Shown piece by piece: positions 16,386 to 25,790 of a stretch of DNA of 64,000 bases (positions are counted from its first letter, which is position 1; each line of letters starts with the position of its first letter). A program made the position numbers and the translations under genes. The notes under the pieces are model-generated. The model saw only the letters and a list, made by a program, of their open reading frames with translations. It did not search any database and was not told where the DNA came from. This stretch comes from Legionella qingyii (GTDB lineage: Bacteria; Pseudomonadota; Gammaproteobacteria; Legionellales; Legionellaceae): assembly GCF_003184185.1 (NCBI RefSeq), contig NZ_QHJG01000022.1, positions 21,778-85,777 on the forward strand, in the 5' to 3' direction.

Positions 16386-18713
16386 TTAAATATCACGAAC
16401 AGGCTGTTGTTCTAAATTCTTCGCGCCAGCCCAACGTGGAAAAAAAGGACCTAGTTTTTTAATAAAATCATAGGCCATAAATAATGCACCTAGAGCAAAT
16501 ATTACATCTCCAGGTAATCGTAACCATTGCCAGAGTACTGTTGTATTATAAAATTCAAGGCTTCTTGAATGAGCAAAACCATGCTCATACACATCCATCA
16601 ACTGCGCCCAACCAACAGGAAAGAAATTCAACACGATCCATAAGACAAGCCCCAGGTTATATAACCAAAAGGCCCAAATTCCTAAACGATCACTCCATGG
16701 GTGACGATCTCCGGCGGCATAGCGTAGGCAAAAATAAATCAAACCAAGGCCAAGCAAACCAAATGCACCAAATAATGCCGTATGTGCATGGTTTAAAGTA
16801 AGAAATGTCCCATGCTCATAATAATTTACAAGTGGCGCATTGAGTGTGCCTCCACCGAAAACTCCTGCACCAACAAAATTCCAAAAGGAGGCGCCCAAGA
16901 TATAGAGATAAGCCAGATTATAAGTAAACGCCCGTTGTCGCTTAATCAATTGATGATGTTCAATAGCATCAATAATGAGGAGCACTAAAGGCAATACTTC
17001 AATAAATGAAAACATAGATCCTAAGGGCACCCATAAATCCGGAGTGCCTGTCCAATACCAGTGATGACCTGTACCGATGATACCTCCCAAAAATACCAGA
17101 ATTGTTTCAAAATACATGGTTCGTTCTGCCAAAGAACGCGAAATTAATCCTGTTCCCATTAAGAGATAAGCAGTGGCGCATGCAGCAAAAAACTCAAATG
17201 ACTGCTCTACCCAAAGATGAACTACCCACCACCGCCAAAAATCTGTGATTGTGAACGATTTTTCAATCCCGGTTAATGGGATCATTCCAAAGCAATACAG
17301 TACAGCAACGTTTATTGTACTTGCCCAAAAAAGATGCTCTAAACGAATACGTCCAGTCCAAAACTCAATGGTTGCCGTTTTTAAGCCACTCCAGGTAGGC
17401 CACATACCACGAAAAACAATAAAGCTCCAAAGGAAAAGGCCTACACAAAATCCAATTTGCCATAATCGGCCAAGCTGTAGGTAAGACAAACCTTGATTGC
17501 CAATCCAAAACCAGGATTCATTCACATACCCCATAATCCCCAAATAATTACCGACAATGGCTCCACCAACAATAAATAAAGTGACCCAAAACAGCAGATC
17601 GACAAAAAAACCTTGTCGTTTCGCTTCTTTTTTACTAATAAGCGGTGCCATAAAAACAGCAGCACTCACCCATGAAAGAGCGATCCAGACTATAGGTGTT
17701 TGGATGTGTACATCACGTAAGAAATTAAAGGGTAAATAATCATTAATATTTATTCCATAAAAACCAGTACGCTCTGTGTAATAATGCGCCATAATGGCAC
17801 CTACAGCGATTTGAATTAGCAAAACCAGTGCAACGACAACAAAATATTGCCCTACCTTGCGCTGACTTGGTGTCAGTGGCTCAAACCCCAAAAACACTGG
17901 TGTTTTAAATGAATCATCAGGAGTACTCAAATATCGATGATAAATATAAAGTACCGCGCCAAAACCCAAAAATACAAAACAAAACGATACCCAAGTCCAA
18001 TAAAAAGTATGCGCTGTAGGCGTATTACCCATAGTAGGTTCATAGGGCCAATTATTGGTATATGAACTATTTTGTCCTGGTCTATGAGCAATCGTAGTGA
18101 GCGAAGAATAAATAAGAAAGTCAGCGGTTTGTAAGGCAGTTTGCTCATTCAAACTGTACGCTTTGGTCCAACCTGCTTCGGCATCATGATTAAGCAGGGT
18201 TTGTGAAATTTGATTCCGCAGTTGCAATATTGCATCAGCAACTGGTTGCGACAACATACTGGTTTGTTGACTCAGATCCGTTTGTTGTAGATCTCGCTGC
18301 ATTGCCTGGCGCACAACGTATTGCTCTCCTTCTGCCAGATTCAGGAAAGTTTTGCCGAAACGTTGTTGTGCTATTTTATCCTCTATAATTCGACCAAGGC
18401 TTACTAAATATTTTGCCGTATAATCCTCTCCAAAATAAGAACCCATACCATAAAGACTTCCATAATCCATGAGGTCTGCACGTTGAAACCCTGCTTTGCC
18501 TGCGACTATATCATCGGCGGTCATCACGATCTGTCCCGAAGCAGATTGAAATTGCTGCGGTAAAGGAGGAACAAGCTGATAGGTTTTATAGGTCCCCCAA
18601 ATTAAGATCATAAAACAGATGATTGCAGTAATTAACAGAATCCATTTTAATACATTAGAGACTTTATCCGAGGCTATAGGTTCAGCACTTGAATTTGAGG
18701 ATAGATGATCCAT
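16386..18713 (-). CDS. norB: quinol-dependent nitric oxide reductase (qNOR)
   Basis: This membrane haem-copper oxidase family enzyme reduces NO to N2O with quinol electrons. The 775 residues match qNOR length. The protein has an N-terminal anchor helix, a periplasmic domain of about 180 residues (starting PPLPQQFQSASGQIV) without a CXXCH haem c motif, and then about 12-13 helices. Metal ligands are visible in VVHLWVEQSFEFF, GTGHHWYWTG (FeB histidines) and LNHAHTALFG (haem ligands). ATG at 18713 has AAGGA 8 bases upstream and is preferred to ATG 18722. It is transcribed alone. In an intracellular pathogen it most likely detoxifies host NO (inference). Confidence 0.95.
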   Translation of the reverse strand: MDHLSSNSSAEPIASDKVSNVLKWILLITAIICFMILIWGTYKTYQLVPPLPQQFQSASGQIVMTADDIVAGKAGFQRADLMDYGSLYGMGSYFGEDYTAKYLVSLGRIIEDKIAQQRFGKTFLNLAEGEQYVVRQAMQRDLQQTDLSQQTSMLSQPVADAILQLRNQISQTLLNHDAEAGWTKAYSLNEQTALQTADFLIYSSLTTIAHRPGQNSSYTNNWPYEPTMGNTPTAHTFYWTWVSFCFVFLGFGAVLYIYHRYLSTPDDSFKTPVFLGFEPLTPSQRKVGQYFVVVALVLLIQIAVGAIMAHYYTERTGFYGININDYLPFNFLRDVHIQTPIVWIALSWVSAAVFMAPLISKKEAKRQGFFVDLLFWVTLFIVGGAIVGNYLGIMGYVNESWFWIGNQGLSYLQLGRLWQIGFCVGLFLWSFIVFRGMWPTWSGLKTATIEFWTGRIRLEHLFWASTINVAVLYCFGMIPLTGIEKSFTITDFWRWWVVHLWVEQSFEFFAACATAYLLMGTGLISRSLAERTMYFETILVFLGGIIGTGHHWYWTGTPDLWVPLGSMFSFIEVLPLVLLIIDAIEHHQLIKRQRAFTYNLAYLYILGASFWNFVGAGVFGGGTLNAPLVNYYEHGTFLTLNHAHTALFGAFGLLGLGLIYFCLRYAAGDRHPWSDRLGIWAFWLYNLGLVLWIVLNFFPVGWAQLMDVYEHGFAHSRSLEFYNTTVLWQWLRLPGDVIFALGALFMAYDFIKKLGPFFPRWAGAKNLEQQPVRDI

Positions 18714-18820
18714 TCGACACATTCCTTATGTGAAAGGTTTCACAAACTAAGCTCATAATTTTATACAAGAATTATCACAAAACAAAGCCTTTTATCGAAT
18801 TGATTTTTGAGCTTGAACAA

Positions 18821-19738
18821 TTATTTTAGTGCTCTTTTTTCATGTAACTTTTTTAATAATAAATGGAAATAAACTAGTCCTGCATAGGGGTGCCATTTTG
18901 CAGTAATTTCCCCTATTTTTTTATAATCGGGTTTCTTATCAAGATGGAGTAATTGATGTAAATTGTTCTGTGCGCCAATATCATCGCCTGGAAAAATATC
19001 GATTCGCCCCAAGCCGCGTAATAAAACATACTCCGCAGTCCAACGCCCTATTCCTTTAAAGCGACATAAAAAGCTAATTACCTCCTCATTTGATTTATTT
19101 TCCAAAGAACTAAAACTTGATTTATCATCAACGATCGCTGCCGCAAGTCGGATCAGCGTTTCACTTTTATGGGTGCTATAGCCTATTTTTTTCAATTCAG
19201 AAACAGTGCAATTGGCAACTGCATCCGCTTGCGGAAATGCATAGAACACTTGCTCTTTTTCCTTTAGTCTTATGCTTAGAAATTCAGTCAAGCGATTTTG
19301 AATTTGCAATCCAGCATCCAGCGATATTTGCTGACAGGAAATCGCATTAACCAGTGCTTCAAAAATAGAGGGAAATCGTGGTGGTTTAAGGCCCATAAAT
19401 TGGCAAACAAGGGGATTTAGTTGAGGGTCTTGTTGTGTGATTTGATAAAAATCATGCAGATTGCGCTTTAATCCCAGGAGCATCTCCAGTTCATCAATGA
19501 TTCGGGTTGCAGATAACTCATGAGGCTCGCTTTCTATAGAGAGCAAAAGTTCGGGCTCATCAATTCCTTTTTTTTGTTCAAGAACCACTTTGACAGGCAC
19601 ATTGTCTATAACCAATAGTCTTGTGTAATGTTGCCCATCCCAAAGATCAACATTATTTTTACTTCTCCTGCGCAAAGCAAAAACAGTATAATCCAACTTA
19701 AATGGCGCAACCGGATGTAAGATAACAGAGGTGCTCAT
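18821..19738 (-). CDS. alkA: DNA-3-methyladenine glycosylase II (AlkA family)
   Basis: This base-excision repair enzyme removes alkylated purines from DNA. Its 305 residues compare with about 282 in E. coli AlkA. The helix-hairpin-helix is clear (FKGIGRWTAEYVLLRGLG), followed by DIFPGDDIG carrying the catalytic Asp. The N-terminal ~110 residues form the TBP-like domain (LHPVAPFKLDYTVFALRRR). There is no Ada-type regulatory domain attached. It lies upstream of qNOR on the same strand with about a 107-base gap, so co-transcription is possible but not shown. Confidence 0.9.
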   Translation of the reverse strand: MSTSVILHPVAPFKLDYTVFALRRRSKNNVDLWDGQHYTRLLVIDNVPVKVVLEQKKGIDEPELLLSIESEPHELSATRIIDELEMLLGLKRNLHDFYQITQQDPQLNPLVCQFMGLKPPRFPSIFEALVNAISCQQISLDAGLQIQNRLTEFLSIRLKEKEQVFYAFPQADAVANCTVSELKKIGYSTHKSETLIRLAAAIVDDKSSFSSLENKSNEEVISFLCRFKGIGRWTAEYVLLRGLGRIDIFPGDDIGAQNNLHQLLHLDKKPDYKKIGEITAKWHPYAGLVYFHLLLKKLHEKRALK

Positions 19739-19818
19739 GTCACATTAACCTGCTCTTTCATTGAAAATAGTACTTAATCCTTTTAATACACGATGCAAAT
19801 TGCCATGGGATAGCTAGA

Positions 19819-21249
19819 TTATCCTTTGACACATACAATGGGCTTAAGCTTTGCGACTTTTTGGGTTAACCCGGATGCTTGCGCCGAGTCAACAACGAAA
19901 TCAACATTCTTATAGGCCTCGGGAGCTTCTTCTGCAACACCACGATAGGAGCTACTGCGAATTAAAATGCCTTGTTGTGCTAATCGCTCAACGATTTCGC
20001 TACCTCGCCATAGTTTAGTTGCTTGATGTCGACTCATCGCACGTCCTGCACCATGACAAGCAGAACCAAAAGATTTATCTTCAGCACTTGCTGCTCCTAC
20101 AAGAACATAAGACGCTGTTCCCATGCTGCCGCCAATAATGACCGGTTGACCTACATGGCTAAAAGCTTTTGTTAATTGAGGGTGCCCCGGGCCAAAAGCT
20201 CGAGTTGCTCCTTTGCGATGAACATATAAACGCATCGTCTTGCCCTCTACCTGATGTGTTTCTTCCTTGCAGGTATTATGGGATACATCATAGATGAGTT
20301 TTATTTGGGTTCCTGGCATCTCATTTTGAAAAACGTCACGCATAAAATGAGTAATGATTTCTCGATTTGCCAGAGCACAATTAATTCCTGAACGCATCGC
20401 ACCTAAATAACGCTCCCCCATTGGTGAGCGAATTGGCGCACATGCTAATTCGCGATCAATAAGTTGAATACCATGCTGCTGTGCATAAATTAACATCGAA
20501 CGCAGGAAATCAGTTCCTATTTGATGGCCTAAACCCCGAGAACCACAATGGATACTTACAACCACATCCCCCTGAGCCAAACCAAATGCGGCAGCGGTTT
20601 TTTCACAATATACTGTATGTACTTCTTGAATTTCCAAATAATGATTGCCAGAGCCTAAAGTACCCATTTCATTTTTTTGTCGCTTTTTGGCATGTTCAGA
20701 AACATGCTCAGGTAATGCGCCTTCTACTCGACCATTATCTTCAATTCGCTCCAAATCGTCCCATTCACCATATCCTTGCTTGACAGCCCAAACAGCACCG
20801 CCATGCAACATATCATCCATTTGTTTCATCGTTAGATTAATGCGACTTTTACTTCCTACACCCGCAGGAATATGCGCAAAAAGCGCGTCTGCCAGTTGTT
20901 CCTTATAAGGTTCAAATTCTTCACGTTTAAGCCCAGTAGATAATAGTCTTACTCCACAAGAAATATCAAAACCAACACCACCAGCAGAGACAACACCTTC
21001 ATTGTCTGGATCAAATGCCGCAACACCACCGATAGGGAATCCATATCCCCAATGTGCATCAGGCATCGCATAGGATCCCTGAACAATACCTGGCAAAGTT
21101 GCTACATTAGTGACTTGTTCATAGACTTTCATATCCATATTGAGGATCAATTCTTCTGAGGCAAAAATAATCCCAGGCACACGCATTTTCCCATGTTTGG
21201 GAATTCGCCATTCAAAGTCACTTATTTTTTCCAACAGGTTCAAGTCCAT
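19819..21249 (-). CDS. rtcB: RNA-splicing ligase RtcB
   Basis: RtcB joins 2',3'-cyclic phosphate RNA ends to 5'-hydroxyl ends via a GMP-histidine intermediate, using Mn and GTP. The 476 residues are normal length. Hallmarks are MPDAHWGYGFPIGGVAAF, SAGGVGFDISCGVRLL (metal ligands), GSGNHYLEIQEV, SIHCGSRGLGHQIG and CHGAGRAMSR, which carries the guanylylated His. It precedes the archease gene's 3' end by 47 bases on the same strand, so the archease is transcribed first. Functions in RNA repair, perhaps of tRNA or ribosomal RNA damaged by stress, are inferred from the family. Confidence 0.95.
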   Translation of the reverse strand: MDLNLLEKISDFEWRIPKHGKMRVPGIIFASEELILNMDMKVYEQVTNVATLPGIVQGSYAMPDAHWGYGFPIGGVAAFDPDNEGVVSAGGVGFDISCGVRLLSTGLKREEFEPYKEQLADALFAHIPAGVGSKSRINLTMKQMDDMLHGGAVWAVKQGYGEWDDLERIEDNGRVEGALPEHVSEHAKKRQKNEMGTLGSGNHYLEIQEVHTVYCEKTAAAFGLAQGDVVVSIHCGSRGLGHQIGTDFLRSMLIYAQQHGIQLIDRELACAPIRSPMGERYLGAMRSGINCALANREIITHFMRDVFQNEMPGTQIKLIYDVSHNTCKEETHQVEGKTMRLYVHRKGATRAFGPGHPQLTKAFSHVGQPVIIGGSMGTASYVLVGAASAEDKSFGSACHGAGRAMSRHQATKLWRGSEIVERLAQQGILIRSSSYRGVAEEAPEAYKNVDFVVDSAQASGLTQKVAKLKPIVCVKG

Positions 21250-21296
21250 TGATTTTCTACCTTAAGTCCCAAGAGCATATTGAATGAATTTACGCC

Positions 21297-21719
21297 TTAC
21301 ACGTCTACAACACATTGTGCCACCCAAATGTTATTGCTGTGATACACCTTTAATTCTGTGAACGTAGCACCTTTGACTTCTACGGCGGGTTGATGCCGCT
21401 TTATATCTACTTGCTCTCCTGCAATTATAGCAGTTAACCGCAAATCTTTAATGGAAACATCGAACTGACTAAAGAGCATGTTGTGAACTGCCATGTTATA
21501 AATAATGGCATTTAACCAATCGACAAATAAAATCTCCTGATTCGGTGCCTCACACCTTACATGCAATGTCTTGGAAGGTTGGACTGATTGTGAATTAGTA
21601 ATAACATTGGTCAGAGCTAAAGCCCCCATGGCAAAGGCTTCAGATAAAGTAGAGCCATACCCCCTCACCCCTATATCTGATTCATGAGAGAAATGCTCCC
21701 ATTTTTTTTGCGCAATCAT
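21297..21719 (-). CDS. archease, RtcB activating protein
   Basis: This 140-residue protein shows the archease pattern: an N-terminal HFSHESDIGVRGYGSTLSEAF segment with the conserved Asp, an internal LFVDWLNAIIYNM helix, and a C-terminal strand region ending in an Asp (VAQCVVDV). Archease speeds RtcB guanylylation and multiple turnover. The direct adjacency to rtcB, same strand and 47-base gap, supports the assignment strongly. Confidence 0.9.
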   Translation of the reverse strand: MIAQKKWEHFSHESDIGVRGYGSTLSEAFAMGALALTNVITNSQSVQPSKTLHVRCEAPNQEILFVDWLNAIIYNMAVHNMLFSQFDVSIKDLRLTAIIAGEQVDIKRHQPAVEVKGATFTELKVYHSNNIWVAQCVVDV

Positions 21720-21784
21720 TAGAATCCCGCTCTTATCATTTGAGAATAGCCTGAATTAGAAATCCAGTTCAGGAAAACAATACT

Positions 21785-22135
21785 TTAGCCTTTAAAATAA
21801 TGATTATCCAAATCTAAAACTTCTACAGATAACATGATATTTAATTCATTTTGGCCTGTTCTGAAAAAATTATCCAATAAATCAAAAAGCTCCTTACCTA
21901 TGCTTTTTTTCTTCGCATCATCTCTTCCAGGAAGCATTTTCAGAGTTAAATGTACAAAAGCATTTGCTGGACTCTGATCCCCGATATAAAACAAGGGATG
22001 AACGACACATCTGCTCCTGCAATTTGATAATTGAGTAGGAAGTTTTTCTGCAAGCATCTGGTGTAACTTATCAAATAACTGATTTAAATGCTGAGAATCA
22101 ATATTATTGCTTAATTCCAAAATCAAATGAGGCAT
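21785..22135 (-). CDS. 5-carboxymethyl-2-hydroxymuconate isomerase (CHMI)-like tautomerase
   Basis: This is a 116-residue tautomerase-superfamily protein. Starting at ATG 22135 gives MPHLILELSNNI, with Pro as the first mature residue, the catalytic base of the family. The longer TTG- or ATG-started frame from 22174 would bury it. The length and NVHLTLKMLPGRD-like centre (AFVHLTLKMLPGRD) fit CHMI (HpaF). No other homoprotocatechuate pathway genes are present, so the substrate is uncertain. Confidence 0.8.
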   Translation of the reverse strand: MPHLILELSNNIDSQHLNQLFDKLHQMLAEKLPTQLSNCRSRCVVHPLFYIGDQSPANAFVHLTLKMLPGRDDAKKKSIGKELFDLLDNFFRTGQNELNIMLSVEVLDLDNHYFKG

Positions 22136-22263
22136 AGTAATCAAAACTAAAAAATTTAGGGCATTGTAAATCATAACGTGGCTTGAGGAGATGTTGCAAA
22201 ATAAAATCGACTTACTCTTGCCTAAAAGCCACTCTTTGCACCATTAGAGCGCTATTATCTGCC

Positions 22264-23166
22264 TTAGCGTTTTGCATATACAGCAATAGACAGAATAACC
22301 ATTCCCATTCCTATAGACTGTCCAAAAGTCAAACGTTCACCAAGCAGCATCCAGGCAATAAGTACTGTAGCTAATGGCATCACCGCAGTAGATAATGAAG
22401 CCATTACTCCATCTACTTTCTGACACCCAAAATTCCAAAAAACATAAAAAAGACCTGAGCTTAAACCTAAAATGATCAAAATAAGCCAATCTAATGGATG
22501 AATAGTTAAATCGCCCCAAGAACTAAAACTCAAGCAAAGCAATAATAAAATAGCATTGATTGCATTGAGTAACGAAGAAATTAGAAATACTGGCAGCGAA
22601 TTAGCATGCATTTTACTTAAAATATAATAGGTTGCTTCGGGCAAGAGAGAAATTAAAACAAGTGCATCCCCCAAAAAAGAATGGTTCACTTGGATTCCAG
22701 CAAGCTTATCACATGCAATAACAATTAATCCAAGTGTGGCAAACCCTACACAAATGGCGTTCTTACCTGAAATTTTTTCACCAAGAATGATCCAAGACAT
22801 AATCGCAATGATTGCAGGCAAGACGCTGGTAATAATACCGGCCACATTAGCATCCGTGTAATTTAATCCCGATAAAATAAGGAAATTAAACAACACTCCT
22901 GCAGAGACGGCCTGAGCGCCAATAAAAAACCAGTCTCTGTGCTTCAAACGTGAAAAATAATAACTAATCGGTTTATTTTTAGCCGCTGTAAACCAGTGCA
23001 AAGGCAATAAAATGATGGCCGCCAAAGTAAAACGAAGTGTTAATATAACCAAGACTGGAATCGAAGAGAGCACGTATTTGGAAAATACAATATTTATGCC
23101 TACCATAATTTGAGCCAAGATAAGAAAAAGCATACCCTGGAAAAAAGAAGCATTGGATTTGTTCAT
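22264..23166 (-). CDS. EamA/DMT-family permease
   Basis: This 300-residue inner-membrane protein has ten hydrophobic segments arranged as two EamA repeats (first repeat starting FFQGMLFLILAQIMVGIN; second after PLDW/ALVLISLLPEATYYIL). Family members export amino acids, metabolites or drugs; the substrate cannot be read from sequence. The AraC-type gene ends 58 bases upstream on the same strand, which suggests that it regulates this exporter. Confidence 0.85.
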   Translation of the reverse strand: MNKSNASFFQGMLFLILAQIMVGINIVFSKYVLSSIPVLVILTLRFTLAAIILLPLHWFTAAKNKPISYYFSRLKHRDWFFIGAQAVSAGVLFNFLILSGLNYTDANVAGIITSVLPAIIAIMSWIILGEKISGKNAICVGFATLGLIVIACDKLAGIQVNHSFLGDALVLISLLPEATYYILSKMHANSLPVFLISSLLNAINAILLLLCLSFSSWGDLTIHPLDWLILIILGLSSGLFYVFWNFGCQKVDGVMASLSTAVMPLATVLIAWMLLGERLTFGQSIGMGMVILSIAVYAKR

Positions 23167-23224
23167 AATAATTAGATGATTGAATAAAGCATGAAAACGA
23201 ATTCATAGCTTATCAATTTTAAAC

Positions 23225-23965
23225 TTAGTTTGAATTATCCATTTCACGCGTTTTATTTGCTGATAACGCCTTTATTCTCCATTGAGAAGGAGATTCACCG
23301 AATACTTTACTGAATCGTCGACTAAACGCAGACAAATTTTCATAACCTACTGCAAATGCTATGGCTTCAATAGAACAACATTTAGAAGATAGTAATTTCT
23401 GAGCATGGTGCAATTTTTTAAATCGCCAATACTCTGCCATACTACAACCTAGAGCGAGTTTGAATCGGCGTTGCAATTGGCTTACGCTCAGATGACAGTG
23501 CTGCGCCACTTTACTTACATCAACTGGCTCTACGAAATGAAAATCAATCCAGTTTTTTGCCTTGATCGCCATTTGGTCCAACTCAGGTGAAAAAGATTTG
23601 GCAGCAAAATGAATGAGTAATTGATTAATCAGAGAGTCAGCAAAAAAATCTCCTTCATGAGCGGCCAAATAATGATGTGTAAAATAGAGAAGTTTTTTAA
23701 TGCTCGCTGTTAAATTAAACGCATGCGACCTGCGCTCCTCAAAAAGCTGATGGTGAGAAGTCACATCAATCACTAAAAAAAGATTTTCCTGACTCCCAGC
23801 AAAACAATGTCGTTCATTAGGCGCAATAAATACACCAACATGATTATCTACAACCCCCGAATAATAACCTGCTTCTAACTCCATAGAGCCAGAAAGAGGT
23901 AGAACCCATTGAGCAAAATCATGGGAATGACTACAACTTTCAGTATGATAGGAACGAAGCTCCAT
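23225..23965 (-). CDS. AraC-family transcriptional regulator
   Basis: This is a 246-residue protein. The N-terminal cupin-like sensing domain contains HDFAQWVLPLSGSMELE and FIAPNERHCF. The C-terminal two-HTH AraC domain includes VSKVAQHCHLSVSQLQRRFKLALG and SIEAIAFAVGYENLSAFSRRFSKVFGESPSQWR. ATG 23965 is preferred because the longest frame starts with TTG at 23980. It probably controls the adjacent DMT permease. Confidence 0.88.
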   Translation of the reverse strand: MELRSYHTESCSHSHDFAQWVLPLSGSMELEAGYYSGVVDNHVGVFIAPNERHCFAGSQENLFLVIDVTSHHQLFEERRSHAFNLTASIKKLLYFTHHYLAAHEGDFFADSLINQLLIHFAAKSFSPELDQMAIKAKNWIDFHFVEPVDVSKVAQHCHLSVSQLQRRFKLALGCSMAEYWRFKKLHHAQKLLSSKCCSIEAIAFAVGYENLSAFSRRFSKVFGESPSQWRIKALSANKTREMDNSN

Positions 23966-24160
23966 ACGATTGGTAATCAATTTAATTACTCGCTATGAAA
24001 AACAGGTCAAAATAAAGATACATATTATAGCGCATTTAGACTTTAAAAAAATTCTTTGCAGATGCGCAAAATACACCACATAATGTGCAATTATTTGTTT
24101 TCCCATTATTATTTCAACCGAACAATCCATTTATCTTAATCCTATTTTTTGGAGTCTACT

Positions 24161-24667
24161 GTGCAAGGAAAAACTGAAGCAAATCAATCCATATTCTCGT
24201 TAGAAAAACTTTTTGAGGTAACTGCAGAAACTGTAGATATACACCTGGTTGGTTCTAAAGCAATTTCTTCCATGAAGATATTAATGTTACGCAACCAACA
24301 AGGTTATCTCAATGAGATCAATGAATTAGCAAATATATGTGCTCAGTTACTAAAACAAGGTTCTACTGTTGTATCTTTAGTACAAACGATTAAATCCAGT
24401 ATGACTGCTTCATATCAAGATGCATTGAATAAGATAACCAGTGAAATTGGTCTAGGACAATTTCAATTGAATCATACCAACCCGCAGACAATTGCTGGAC
24501 AAAATTTGGAAAAACGCCTTAAATCCATGAGACGCTATAAAGAAACACCGCTTACAGACATTATTGAAGCAGTGATTACAGATACTCTGGTTCAAGCAAG
24601 TGCAAAATTTGGCGCTGCCCTCGGTGATTTTGACTTTTTGAACTGTCAATCACAACTTGTTAAATGA
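24161..24667 (+). CDS. hypothetical helical protein, 168 aa
   Basis: Family not recognised. The protein is mostly alpha-helical, without signal peptide or membrane segment. The start is GTG at 24161 with GGAG six bases upstream, a better fit than the TTG at 24149. The middle shows regular heptad-like leucines (INELANICAQLLKQGSTVVSLVQTIKSSM). It is flanked by the AraC gene, divergent, and a miniature inverted-repeat element 105 bases downstream. Confidence 0.6.
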   Translation: MQGKTEANQSIFSLEKLFEVTAETVDIHLVGSKAISSMKILMLRNQQGYLNEINELANICAQLLKQGSTVVSLVQTIKSSMTASYQDALNKITSEIGLGQFQLNHTNPQTIAGQNLEKRLKSMRRYKETPLTDIIEAVITDTLVQASAKFGAALGDFDFLNCQSQLVK

Positions 24668-24772
24668 TAATTTTTAATCATTCTAACCTGGGTTAAGCGC
24701 AACGTAGGCTCTGAGAGAATAAGCTTAACTTAGTGTCATTGGTTTATGCTGGAGCTATAATCTTATAAAATC

Positions 24773-24872
24773 AGGACTTTCGAAATGCTTTTAATGAGGG
24801 ATTTTAGATATACTAAATGAGCGAATTAAAAACATTTTTTAACGGTGAGATTGTTTTTTTTCGTAAGTCCTG
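24773..24872. repeat. miniature inverted-repeat element (MITE-like), copy 1
   Basis: A 100-bp element with terminal inverted repeats: the left end CAGGACTTTCGAAA pairs with the right end read backwards, CAGGACTTACGAAA. It is flanked by the direct repeat AAAAT on both sides, consistent with a 5-bp target duplication. The interior shares about 55 bases (AGATATACTAAATGA, then AATTAAAAACATTTTTTAACG) with the element at 52800-52923. It has no coding capacity. Confidence 0.85.
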
Positions 24873-24909
24873 AAAATAAGATTTAATCAAGAATTGGAGC
24901 TACTTTGTA

Positions 24910-25059
24910 ATGTCTTTATGGAAAAAATTTAAAGAGTTTTATAATGCCTCAGCGGAAAATAGAATAGGATTTTATAATTTCCTTGCCTTTCTCGTTATCC
25001 CTATTCTAGGCATGACGATCTTGTACGTTTTAGTTCGTATTTTTTGGATAAAAGCCTGA
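24910..25059 (+). CDS. small single-pass membrane protein, 49 aa
   Basis: The ORF starts MSLWKKFKEFYNASAENRIG. GGAG lies 10 bases before the ATG. Residues about 22-46 form one hydrophobic helix (FLAFLVIPILGMTILYVLV), and the tail ends in WIKA. The basic/aromatic N-terminus would stay in the cytoplasm. It starts 37 bases after the MITE copy, which may have supplied or moved its promoter. Function unknown. Confidence 0.55.
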   Translation: MSLWKKFKEFYNASAENRIGFYNFLAFLVIPILGMTILYVLVRIFWIKA

Positions 25060-25081
25060 GGATCTTAATAATTAAGGTATC

Positions 25082-25104
25082 GCCCTATAGCTAAGCCATA
25101 GGGC
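25082..25104. terminator. hairpin between convergent genes
   Basis: A perfect 7-bp stem GCCCTAT/ATAGGGC with a 9-base loop lies between the 49-residue protein and the convergent hsp20 gene. There is no strong U-run on either side, so bidirectional termination is only likely. Confidence 0.45.
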
Positions 25105-25113
25105 ATTATTAAA

Positions 25114-25641
25114 CTATTCGGCTTGTTCAATCTTTATATCTCGAGAACCTGTTTTAGATTCTAATTTTTTAGGTAAATCAACCCAAAGCATTCCCTTTTT
25201 AAAGGTTGCTTTCGCTTTAGCTACATCAATGCTTGAAGGTAAAGAGATAGAGCGCTCATATCTTCCATAGCTAATTTCTCGGGAAATATATTTTTTACCC
25301 TCATTTTTTTTCGAACTGGATTTTTCGCCACTAATAGTGAGTAGATTATCAGATATAGCTACTTTAATATCTTTTTCATCCATACCAGGCATTTCTAATT
25401 GAACACAAAAATGCTCTTTATCTTCAACAATGTCCATTGAAGGAGCGAGATCCATTTTTTCAAATTGGCCCCAATTAAATCTAGATGGGGAAAAAAAATC
25501 GTTAAAATCGCTAAATAATCGATCTACTTCATTTTGAAGACTTAAAAATGGATTTTGTGAACGATTAATTTGAATGGAGGATCCTTTGCTGGATGAACCT
25601 TTGCTTGGGGTCCCTTTTTTAAATTGTGTTACCTTGCTCAT
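25114..25641 (-). CDS. Hsp20-family small heat-shock protein
   Basis: This 175-residue ATP-independent chaperone has an alpha-crystallin domain at about residues 62-165 (LAPSMDIVEDKEHFCVQLEMPGMDEKDIKV) and the conserved C-terminal strand region GMLWVDLPKK. The Ser/Gly/Lys-rich N-terminus (TPSKGSSSKGSS) precedes a conserved LQNEVDRLFSDFNDFF segment. GGAGG sits six bases before ATG, predicting strong translation. A TTGACA-like box lies near 25698-25703 upstream, but I see no matching sigma-32 signature. Confidence 0.92.
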   Translation of the reverse strand: MSKVTQFKKGTPSKGSSSKGSSIQINRSQNPFLSLQNEVDRLFSDFNDFFSPSRFNWGQFEKMDLAPSMDIVEDKEHFCVQLEMPGMDEKDIKVAISDNLLTISGEKSSSKKNEGKKYISREISYGRYERSISLPSSIDVAKAKATFKKGMLWVDLPKKLESKTGSRDIKIEQAE

Positions 25642-25790
25642 GACACACCTCCATATTATCTATGACATTTATAAAATTCTGGTACATATATCAGTTTTGT
25701 CAAATGCACCTAATACACTAAAAATAGAGCATATGCAGAGAAGAATTAGTTTTTCAGCAATGTGAAGAAGATTCAGGCTCGAGGCTCCGC

